From Multifurca ochricompacta (lineage: Eukaryota > Basidiomycota > Agaricomycetes > Russulales > Russulaceae), in NCBI GenBank assembly GCA_022496185.1, contig WTXG01000237.1, positions 1 to 55,111 on the forward strand: 55,111 nt of DNA. The letters run 5' to 3'. Below the pieces are notes generated by a model. That model made no database searches. It saw only the letters and a program-made list of their open reading frames with translations, and was not told the origin of the DNA. Of the stretch, positions 21,001-29,931 are shown piece by piece. The position numbers were made by a program, and so were the translations under genes. Every line of letters begins with the position of its first letter. The stretch's first letter is position 1.

Positions 21001-21275
21001 ATCGCTTCGGTGTAATGAAGAATGGATTTGTCAAGATCTTCCTTCTGTTCTGATAACTTATAGCGTTCGAATCGTGATTTAGCCAGAAGGTGGATGTAGG
21101 CAGTATAAGTGGGATGAGATCGAGGGATCCATGAGAGAGCACGTTGATGATAAGTAATCATTTGGTCGAGTTCCATAATGGAGGCTGCGAATAAGAAAAA
21201 ATCAATTACCGATGATCGAAGGGCATATGCTCAGGAAAGAGGTGACTAAGTTGTGTACTTACATTCTTGGGCCAT
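18029..21275 (-). CDS. TPR-CHAT (caspase-like) protein, about 1055 aa
   Basis: A tiny first exon 21263-21275 (13 nt) precedes a clean intron (GTAAGT...CGCAG, 21185-21262, 78 nt), followed by one long coding stretch to the stop at 18029. The N-terminal two thirds consists of TPR-like helical repeats (for example LDKSILHYTEAI, LEEAISRCRTLL, LDESITMHRGVL). The C-terminus is a CHAT peptidase domain with the His-Cys dyad in HFVCHG (codon 18446-18448, about residue 917) and LAACHT (codon 18320-18322, about 959), then the conserved GFRSVVGTMWEMAD. This is the architecture of the large agaricomycete TPR-CHAT family, whose substrates are not known to me. Two apparent -1 frame breaks, near 20973 and 19790, each look like loss of one C from a C-run. 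That could be real pseudogenisation or base-call error. Confidence 0.82.
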
Positions 21276-21395
21276 GCTTTATTCAATGCACAAGAATGAC
21301 GGTAACTGTGGGTCCTCTGGCAATGAATTGAGAGAGTAAAAGGCGAAAATGGTTGCGAGTTCTGGAGAACGGCGAAGACCATGCCTATAATACAT

Positions 21396-21403
21396 GTTTT
21401 ATA
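21396..21403 (-). promoter_or_regulatory. TATA box of the TPR-CHAT gene
   Basis: TATAAAAC on the minus strand about 120 bases upstream of the ATG at 21275. A pyrimidine-rich leader (CGCCTTTTACTCTCTC) lies between them. Spacing and composition fit a fungal core promoter. Confidence 0.5.
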
Positions 21404-22207
21404 CAGCACGAATGAGGACAAAACGAGGCGAGGAGGCAATGCAGGGCGGCTGTTCCCCGGCCCGTCAACCCGGTACCGTTTGCTTGACTTTGAGCTTCGC
21501 AGAACGGATCCAATCCGCAGTGAGTGCAAGGCAAAGTGTGTCCCCAAAGGGAGAGAGGAAGGGTGTGCCGTGCTTGTACTTGCGAATATGCTGCTTGCTG
21601 GTACATTTGACCTTGCATGTTACAACCCTACTCTTTTTCCTGAACCTGCACACCATGCCTTATTCTTTGCACCATCCTTGATCTCCTCCTTCTCTGGACC
21701 ACTCTTTGATGCCCTTGGCCTGTTGCCTTGGGACCTTCCTTGATGCCTGTGGCCTGTGTGCCCAGGACCCTACCCTGATTCCTGTGACATTGTTCATAGG
21801 ACTGACCTCCCATGCTGCCATTTACACCTAACCTGCTGGTAGTTATGCTGCTACACTGTTGGATGTACACCACCCTTCCTTGCTGCCTTGGCTTATGCCT
21901 TGGCCACTGCTCCTGACCCTGTCCCTGTGCTTGACACCCATAGGAACCCCTGACATTGTCCCTGCCAATGTGACCAGTCCAGACAACTAGACGACTTTGG
22001 CTTGTACTTGACCCTCTGCCAGTCATGTGACTCCTGGCCATGTGATCCCTGACCATGTGACTTTGGACCATGTGATCCCTGACCCTGATCACAGCATCTT
22101 CATCTGATCATTTACCCCTTTCTGATCACATGGCCCATCTGGCTTATCATTTGCTTCTCTGATTCCTGTGGGAGTATTCCCACATCCACCCTGACTCCTG
22201 TGGACCT
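21404..22207. other. Low-complexity CTG/CATGTGA-rich non-coding region
   Basis: Repetitive text built from CCTGTGGCC, CCTGACC and CATGTGA words. A short tandem of about 22 bases (CCATGTGATCCCTGACCATG) recurs at 22018-22090. Similar wording continues at 23641-24010 and 24608-24890, suggesting one old repeat later split by R1, the diverged repeat and a solo LTR. No credible gene. Confidence 0.45.
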
Positions 22208-22885
22208 GTAGTGAATAGCAGGGGTAACCCCCAGGTATCTTCATTGGTACCTGTACCCATACCCGTACCCGTCGCTACGGGTACGGGTAACCCGCGGGTT
22301 ACCCACGGGTCACCTGCGGGTTACCTGTGTGTAAACGCGTGCAAGTTCTTTGCTTGCATCGCACATTTCGGATAACCGGCCCGGGACATCCCGGTCAAGG
22401 AGATACACAATGCGTTCATTTGTGGCTACTCAGGATCCTTCAAAGATTCCTGTTTTATATTCATAAGATTAAGATAATTCATTATTCTATTGTTGTTTTA
22501 TTATTCTGGTTTCAATTTTATACAAGTGCAACTAAAATCCACCCCAATATACAAAGATGATTAGATTGATGTTATAGAACATTGATGAAAAGCCTGTCAG
22601 ATGACCGCATAGAATGCAAAAATAATTGACACATGTATAGTTATTGGCAGGGGTAACCCCTGGATATTTGTTTTGATACCCAGGTTACCCATAAAATGAA
22701 ACGCGTGCAAGTTCTTTACTTGCTTCGCGCATTTCGGACACTCGGCCCGGTCCATCCCGGTCAAGGAGATATGCACTTGGATACAACGCGTTCATTTGTG
22801 GCTACTCAGGATCCCTCAATAATTGCTGATTTATGTTCAGAAGATTAAGTTTATTCTTTATTTACATTATTATTTTATTTCATTT
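22208..22885 (+). repeat. R1 repeat copy 3 (single, full arm)
   Basis: The best-preserved R1 copy. It starts with AGCAGGGGTAACCCC and a block of GGGTAC/ACCCGT hexamers, then a hairpin module (about 22328-22455), an AT-rich middle, and a second hairpin module (about 22697-22822). Each module holds the hairpins GCAAGTTCTTT(A/G)CTTGC-like and CCGGGACATCCCGG-like followed by AAGGAGATA and GCGTTCATTTGTGGC. It matches both arms of the 61-1274 fold-back. Confidence 0.75.
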
Positions 22886-23178
22886 TGTGGAACAGGCATG
22901 GCGCAGGCTTGTACTTTAGATGTACTATATCAGCTATTAGATTAAATGAACGCGTTATCTCGTTATCTCGTTTAATGATGTAATTTGATCATATGTCAGA
23001 TCTTAGATGTATATTCTGTGTATCTAATTAATTTGTGAACGCGTTTCTGTTGTGTTATCTATGCGTGATCACAATCTTGTCGGACCAATGGAAAATCAAA
23101 GCCGTGATTGTTAAGTCAACCTTCCTTAATAGGAAGGAGATCAGACCAATATGCTGGTCCATGCGATGCAATGTAGTC
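22886..23178. other. AT-rich unique sequence
   Basis: No ORF, repeat or RNA gene recognised. It separates R1 copy 3 from the diverged inverted repeat. Confidence 0.4.
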
Positions 23179-23447
23179 GCTGCTCTATGCAGCCTGTAGA
23201 TACACGCGGGCCTTGTTTCAGTAAAGTAATTTGATAATTAGATTATAGAATAGTCTAAAGTAGTCTAGAGTGTATTTTAGATAGTGCCAGACCGGCAGAA
23301 TTGATCGCGCGTTAATAAAACAGTTGCATCATGATTTTCAAGAGAGTGGATCACTGATAACAGTTTTATTTTACATCGCACCGTTGATCTGCTTTGATAT
23401 TTCATAGGATAACACTAGAATATATTTACAGAAACCCTGTAGCATAC
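23179..23447 (+). repeat. Diverged inverted repeat, left copy
   Basis: It begins with a small palindrome GCTGCTCTATGCAGC. It aligns along its length with the reverse complement of 25348-25625; shared words include GTAGATACACG/GATAGATACACG, TAGTCTAAAGTAGTCTAG and GTATTTTAGATA. Identity is roughly 70% by eye. Two copies of an old non-autonomous element or terminal repeats is the inference. Confidence 0.55.
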
Positions 23448-23529
23448 ATCAAATTAAATCTTGTCATTTGTTTGCTACAAATGTATTTTAACATTAAATT
23501 TCTGCTGATCTTGTCAATGACCGATGACC

Positions 23530-23640
23530 ACTTATACCCGCCAAACCCGCTGCGCGGGTACGGGTTTCTGGCGGGTTGGGAGTTGTATACCCGTACCCGT
23601 ACCCGTCAAAACCCGCAGCGCTTACCCGCGCGGGTATGAA
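23530..23640. repeat. ACCCGT/ACCCGC hexamer-rich palindromic block
   Basis: A run of ACCCGT/ACCCGC hexamers and their complements with internal palindromes (CCGCTGCGCGGG, CCCGCGCGGG). It is related in composition to the GGGTAC-rich end of R1, but no R1 body follows. Probably a separate small repeat. Confidence 0.5.
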
Positions 23641-24010
23641 AACCCTTGCTGATCCCTAGGGACCTGTTATCTCCCCATTTACCCCTGACCCTGGTGGGAA
23701 TCCTCCCACACTGATATGACTCCTGTGGGGCTGTCCCACATGATTATGCTTCTGATAAGGCTTATCCTTATCATGGACTATATTTGACATCTTATCTGCT
23801 ATTGGATGATAAGGACTCTGACCCTGTTCCTGATTAGCTACAAACCAGATCCCCATACAGTATATAAGACCCTGTAGACAGTTTGTACAACCCTAGATTT
23901 GACCTCTTGGGCCTTCAGCCTAGAGTTTCCCTGATCATGGAATACAGATTGGACTTCTAAGTCTTCTTTGCTTTCTTTGTGTCACTGAAAGGACCCCATT
24001 GCCTCTGGCA
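23641..24010. other. Non-coding, CTGACCCTG-type text
   Basis: Same wording as 21404-22207 and no gene. The last bases before the solo LTR are ATGGG, its target duplication (24011-24015). Confidence 0.4.
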
Positions 24011-24015
24011 ATGGG

Positions 24016-24602
24016 TGTTACGTCTGGTGCGGGACGTTCCACATGACTTGTGTGACAGCGTTCATTCGTGATCAGGTAAGAGACCAATGAGGCCCCTTGG
24101 AGTGGTATATGAGAAGTCAAAGTCAAAGAGGCTGTTCTCTAAGACGATGTTGAGCGGAAGGTACCAGAAGTATTGAGATGATCGAGTCAAAGCTTTCAAG
24201 GGAGAGTCCAGAAGACAAACACCAATGTATTCAATAAGTCGAGTCTGAGGTCTACAATGTAGTTACAGCGGACTTATATATGTAATCAAATGAGCATCTA
24301 ACGATAAGATATTGAAGTCATGTGGGCCCAAATATACGAAAGCGGAGGGCGTAGAGCCTAGCTTCTGATAGGGAATTAAGTAAGTGTCCAGTCTTAGAGA
24401 TAAGGAGATAAGAGATAAAGGAGAGCATAAGCAAGTATAAACAACGCGTCAACATATACAAATGGTGGTCACGGGGAGGGAAGTAAGGCACGTGAGGGAT
24501 CCCAGGATGGGGATGTGATCAGGAAGTGGAGGGTGGGTGGAAGGGAAGGGTCCGTGTTGGGGATGGTAAAGAAAAGTGGGGGACTGGGCCCTGGTCGTAA
24601 CA
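24016..24602 (-). mobile_element. Solo Gypsy LTR (element A type)
   Basis: A 587-bp LTR, TGTTACG to CGTAACA, flanked by a perfect ATGGG duplication (24011-24015 and 24603-24607) with no internal region. It was left by LTR-LTR recombination. It contains the TATATAAG-type box and AGACTCGACTT 11-mer on the minus strand and is close to the element A LTRs. Confidence 0.95.
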
Positions 24603-24607
24603 ATGGG

Positions 24608-25347
24608 TGTGTACTTCATCTCCAGATCTCACCCCTTGACCCAGATGCTGTTGCTGCTCTGGTTTCCCCTCCTTTGCTTCCTTTGAGCCCAGTTTGCCTG
24701 ATGTGCTTCTGGCACTGCAGCTGAGCCTGATCCCCACTCAACAGCCTTAGGAGATTAGCTCCCTTTGGCTGACTCTTCCCGTCTTTCTCTGTGCTTGGTT
24801 ATAGCACAATTTCCTATCTACCTTGAAGCTAAGAGCCTGACCCTGTTGGGCCAGGCTTGTTGTAGATCCTGGACCCACAGTGTCGGGTGCCACGGATGTG
24901 GCTGACTAGTGCCGGACTAGTGTCAGTGGACTTGCGCCGACCAGTGCATGTCGCACAGCAATGCCCTGCTGAGCATTACATTGCACTTGTCATCGTTCTA
25001 AAGTTATTAAGCACACAACAATAAAGAGAAAAAAGTAGATTTCTGGTTCACTGGTGTAACAGCTGCTTCTATCCCGCACTTGCTATGTAAGATTAGATAA
25101 GATGTAAATGTCATAGTAAACTCAGATGTGATAAAATCCTAGTTGGAAGCTGCCCAGAATGCGGAGATTAATGCACACGTAAGGCTTGAAGCAGTCAGAG
25201 GACTCTGCCTTGCTTATGCAGCAAGAATAGACCTATATTTAACTTTGCTAAGAGCCTACAGCCTCAAGAGGACAAGATCAGCTGGGCCTGAGTAAATACA
25301 GAGATAAAGCTCACCTACAGCCCCAAGAGGACAAGATGGGGTCTGAA
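24608..25347. other. Non-coding region right of solo LTR
   Basis: Up to about 24890 it continues the CTGACCCTG-type text. Beyond that it is AT-richer with a short direct repeat, CTACAGCC(T/C)CAAGAGGACAAGAT, at about 25256 and 25316. No gene recognised. Confidence 0.4.
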
Positions 25348-25625
25348 GCGTGCTACTGGGTGTCTTTAAATATGTTCTAGTACTATCCTACGAAATACCA
25401 AAGCCGATTGAGCATGCGATGTAAATCTAAGTAGTTATCAGTGGCTTACTCTTCTAAGTACCCTGACACATCTTGTTTACTAATGCGCGATTGTTTCTGC
25501 AGGTCTGGCATTATCTAAAATACATACTAGACTACTTTAGATCACTCTATAATCAAATCATCAATTTGTATTACTCAAACAATGGCCACGTGTATCTATC
25601 AGTGTCCATTGCTGCGTAGGGCAGC
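25348..25625 (-). repeat. Diverged inverted repeat, right copy
   Basis: Reverse-complement partner of 23179-23447, ending in the palindrome GCTGCCCTACGCAGC read on the minus strand. The LINE poly(T) tract starts at the next base (25626), so the LINE inserted at or beside the end of this repeat. Confidence 0.55.
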
Positions 25626-25816
25626 TTTTTTTTTTGGATCGAGTTTATTGACGCGCTTGTGGGACGGTGCCCAATCACGCGGCTACATCAGGGTACAATG
25701 TAACTACTAGTACTATGAACAGATAGTGGGAGCAACAGTTGAGATGCCATGGTGCAAAACCCTGAAGGAAAAAACAGTATAGAAGTGTAGAGTAGAGAGG
25801 CCAGCCGGAACAGGAG

Positions 25817-26409
25817 TGTTACAATCCCTGCCAAGCAACCCCGTTTTCTTCACCCTTCCCAACAATGACCCCTCTTTGCCACCTACCCTACACTTCATGA
25901 TCACGTCTCCATCCTGGGATCCATCATGTGCTCTCCTCCTGTCCCTGTGACTTCCGTTGTACTTGTTAACTCGATGTTTGCCCATGCTTGACTCTTATCT
26001 TGTTATCTCTTATCCCTTTATCTTTACGACTGGACACTTACTTAATACCCTATCAGAAGCTAGGCTTTACGCCCTCTGCTTTCGTATATTTGGGCCCACC
26101 TGACCCTGTTATCCTTATCTCGTTGACGCCCATTTACTTACGTATATAAGTCTGCTGTAACTACCTTGTAGACCTCAGACTCAACTTATTGAATACATCG
26201 GTGCCTGTCTTCCGGACATCCCCTTTGAAGCTTTGACTCGTTCGTCTCCGTGCTTTTGGCACTTTCCGCTCAACATCGTCTTAAGGGACAGCCCTTCTGA
26301 CTTTGACTCACCTCACCTGAACTCCAAAGAGCCTTATTGGTTCCTTACCTGAATTCACTGACCGAGCTGTCACACAAGTCGTGTGGAACGTCCCGCATCA
26401 GACGTAACA
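25817..26409 (+). repeat. Element B 5' LTR
   Basis: 593 bp, TGTTACAATCCC to GACGTAACA. TATATAAG lies at 26143-26150 and the 11-mer AGACTCAACTT at 26177-26187, 34 bases downstream. This 11-mer differs from that of element A by one base. Confidence 0.95.
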
Positions 26410-26411
26410 TC

Positions 26412-26422
26412 AAGTTGAGTCT
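26412..26422 (+). promoter_or_regulatory. Element B self-complementary primer-binding site
   Basis: AAGTTGAGTCT two bases after the LTR, exactly complementary to AGACTCAACTT at 26177-26187. Relative to elements A and C both halves have changed (CG to TG here, CG to CA in the LTR), so the pairing is kept. Confidence 0.78.
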
Positions 26423-27811
26423 CTCATCATGGCTTCCAGCCGCAGTCAGACCCTCTTCCACGAAGAACTCATTGAACGCAGAGACAAGCATAATCTTTCA
26501 CAACAAGTACTTGGCTCTGCCACCTGGAAAGATTTTGAGTCCGAGTTTGGATACTACGTCTATCACGACGGAAGATACCAACCGGTAGAATACAACAACG
26601 AAAAGAGAGTTTGGTATCACATCCGATACTCGGATAGCCGACACTCTTGGGTCACTACAGGACCTGCCCCACCTGAATTTGGATTAGGACCATGGAGAGA
26701 AAATCCCCTGGCCATTGTCACAGACTCTGAACCAGAAGAGTATGTAGAAGAACCTAGTGAAGAAGCACTGGTATTAGCGTCGACTATCACCCCAGTTGCA
26801 CCCAGAGTTGCCATGTCCAGAGCCCCTGCTTTGACAACTCCCCAGATTTCCATACAGTCCACCAACACCGTTACCCCATTCTATCAAGGAATGTCTACTA
26901 TTGCCGCCCAACTTCCAGACCTGGCTCCTCCTCCCCCACCACCACCAGCTATGCTGCCACCAAACATTCCCCCACCATCGGGACGCCTATCAGGAGTATT
27001 ACCACAGACATTCACAGGAGACCGATCACAAAGCAAGAAGTTTATGTTGGAGTTTACGACTTTCAAAAACTTCAACCACAATGTCCCCCAGATCATCAAC
27101 CCCTTCCAGTGAGCCAATCTCTTCTTATCATTAATTCGAGGAGAGGCCGTGGATGACTGGACAATGGAACAGCTGGAATGGCTGAACAAGCAGATTGAAA
27201 GTGGACGTCGTACCACTAGCGAAGGTCTCTGGGAAACCATTGCCCAGAGGTTCAAAGATGCGTTCACAGATGGGCAGGCCAAGCAGAAGGCTGCTCGAGA
27301 GTTAAAAGCTCTGAGAATGGAGAAAGGAGAACTGGACGCCTATGTGGCAAAGTTCAGAAGCCTGGCCAATCGGGCCGGTTATGATACAGATGAAGAAGCA
27401 ACATTGGATCTCTTCTCCCAAGGGTTACCCAACCCACTGGTAAAGAACATCATCCAGTTCCACCACCCCAATGACTGGGACACTTGGGTTGATGCTGCTC
27501 GACGACAGCAGCAAGATTACCTTGACTTCCAGACATGCTTTGGAGTCGATACAAAGAAAGGGAAGACCCGTGACCAATGGAAGGCCGCCTTCGGGGTCAA
27601 GCCTGTGCACTCCAGTCAGAGAGACCCAAACGCCATGGATACTTCCACCAACAGAACCAGAGCAAGAGTTGCACTTACCGAAGATGAAAGGCAGACATTG
27701 ATGAAGGAAGGAAGGTGCTTTCGATGTAAAGCACAAGGGCATATGTCAAGGGAGTGCCCAAAGAAGGGGGTGCGAGCAGCCAAAGCAACAACTACACCTA
27801 TATGCAATAAC

Positions 27812-28397
27812 TGTTACGAACAGGGCCCAGTAGCCCTATTTTCTTTACCCTTCCTAACAGAGACCCCACTTGCCCACCCACGTTACACTTCCTTATCACA
27901 TCTCCTTTGTGGGATCCCTCACATGCGCTGCTCCCGTCCCCATGACTGTTGTTTGGACTTGTATATACGCTGTTTACCTATGCTTACCCTTCTTATCTTG
28001 TTATCTCTTTATCTTACGATCGGACACTTACTTAGTTCCCTATCAGAAGCCAGGCTTTACGCCCTCCGCTTTTGGATATTCGGGCCCACTTGACTCTGTG
28101 TTCTTATCTCATAGATGCCCATTGAATTACGTATATAAGTCCGCTGTAGCTACCTTGTAGACCTCAGACTCGACTTATTGAATACATTGGTGTTTGTCTT
28201 CTGGACTTCCCCTCGTACCTCTGACTCGATCGTCTCAGTGCTTTTGGCACTTCTGACTTAACATCGTCACTGGGAAGCAGCCCCTTTGACTTTGACTCAA
28301 TCATTCGAACTCCAAGAGGCCCTATTGGTCTCTTATCCGAACAAACATGCAAAGCTGTCGCACAAGTCGTGCGGAACGTCTCACACCAGACGTAACA
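27812..28397 (+). repeat. Element C 5' LTR
   Basis: 586 bp, TGTTACGAACAGGG to GACGTAACA. TATATAAG at 28132-28139 and AGACTCGACTT at 28166-28176, again 34 bases apart. Confidence 0.95.
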
Positions 28398-28399
28398 TC

Positions 28400-28410
28400 A
28401 AGTCGAGTCT
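28400..28410 (+). promoter_or_regulatory. Element C self-complementary primer-binding site
   Basis: AAGTCGAGTCT, exact complement of the LTR 11-mer at 28166-28176, two bases after the LTR end. Confidence 0.75.
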
Positions 28411-28416
28411 CTCACA

Positions 28417-29931
28417 GTGGTTTCCAGCCACAGTCAGACCCTCTTCCGGGAAGAACTCATCGAACGCAGAGATGAGCATAATCTTTCACAGCGAATACTT
28501 GGCTCTGCCACCTGGAAAGACTTTGAGTCCGAGTTTGGATACTACGTCTATCACGACGGAAGATACCAACCGGTAGAATACGACAACGAAAAGAGAGTTT
28601 GGTACCACATCCGATACTCAGACAGCCGACACTCTTGGGTCACTACAGGACCTGCCCCACCTGAATTTGGACTAGGCCTGTGGAGAGAAAACCCTCCGGC
28701 CATTGTCACGGACTCTGAACCAGAGGAGTACATAGAAGAACCCAGTGAAGAAGAAGCACCGGCATTAGCAGCGACTATGTCTCCAGTTGCACCCAGAGTT
28801 GTCATGATCAGAGCCCCTGCTTTGACAACTCCCCAGATATCGACACAATCCACGAATACTGTCACCCCATCCCTTCCGCACATGTCTACCATTGCCGCCC
28901 AACTTCCAGACCCTGCCCCACCAGCCCCAGTGGTGGCACCACCAAACATCCCTCCCCCGTCCGGACGACTATCAGGAGTGTTGCCCCAGACGTTTGCCGG
29001 GGACCGCTCACAGAGCAAAAAATTTATGCTGGAGTTCACGACCTTTAAGAACTTCAACCATGACGTCCCACAGATTGTCAACCCGTTTCAACGAGCCAAT
29101 CTGTTCCTTTCCCTGATTCAGGGGGATGCGGTTGACGACTGGACCATGGAACAGCTGGAATGGCTGAATGAACAAGTTGAAAGCGGGCGTCGTACCACAA
29201 GCGAAGGTCTTTGGGAGACCATTGCTGAACGATTCAAAGACGCCTTCACAGACGGGCAGGCCAAGCAGAAGGCAGCCCGAGAGTTAAAGTCCCTTAGAAT
29301 GGAAAAGGGGGAGCTAGACGCATATGTCGCCAAATTCAGAAGTTTGGCAAACAGGGCGGGCTACGACACAGATGAAGAAGCCACGCTGGATCTCTTCTCA
29401 CAAGGGCTGCCCAACCCGTTGGTCAAAAACATGATCCAGTTCCACCATCCTCATGACTGGGATAGCTGGGTCGACGCCGCCCGACGACAACAGCAGGACT
29501 ATCTCGACTTCCAAACACGCTTTGGAGTTGATACGAAAAAGGGAAAGACGCGAGACCAATGGAAAATGGCTTTTGGAGTAAAGCCTGCCCAGCATGCCCA
29601 GAAGGATCCAAATGCTATGGACACCTCTGCGGACCGAGTCCGAGCCCGGGCAGCGCTCACCGAGGATGAGCGGCAAACATTAATGAAAGAAGGACGGTGT
29701 TTCCACTGTAGAGCACTAGGGCATATGTCCCAAGATTGTCCCAAGAAAGGGGTACGAGTTGCTGCGGCGACCACCACGGCCGAAGCCCCCATTCAGAATA
29801 ATCCACCCACTGTGGACAAATGATCAAAAGAGGAGAAAGCTCAGAATATATGGGCTAATATGATGAAGGAGAGTGAAGAAGTACGCGCCATCTTAGTGGA
29901 GAAAGCATTTGCAAAAAAGGATTTTTGTTAG
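28417..29931 (+). pseudogene. Element C gag
   Basis: The frame opens at a GTG at 28417 and runs through the FGYYVYHDGRYQ block, a Pro/Ala linker, the capsid-like domain and the knuckle CFHCRALGHMSQDC. A TGA at 29821-29823 lies at the position of the Arg codon in VDKRTKEEK of element A. After it the frame continues to AKKDFC and a TAG at 29929-29931. The slippery run GCA AAA AAG GAT TTT lies just before the stop. Confidence 0.88.

Noticed and set aside
21628..22092. A 154-codon minus-strand frame rich in HMV and DHM
   Set aside because: It is a translation of the CATGTGA tandem repeat. Low complexity and no start context.
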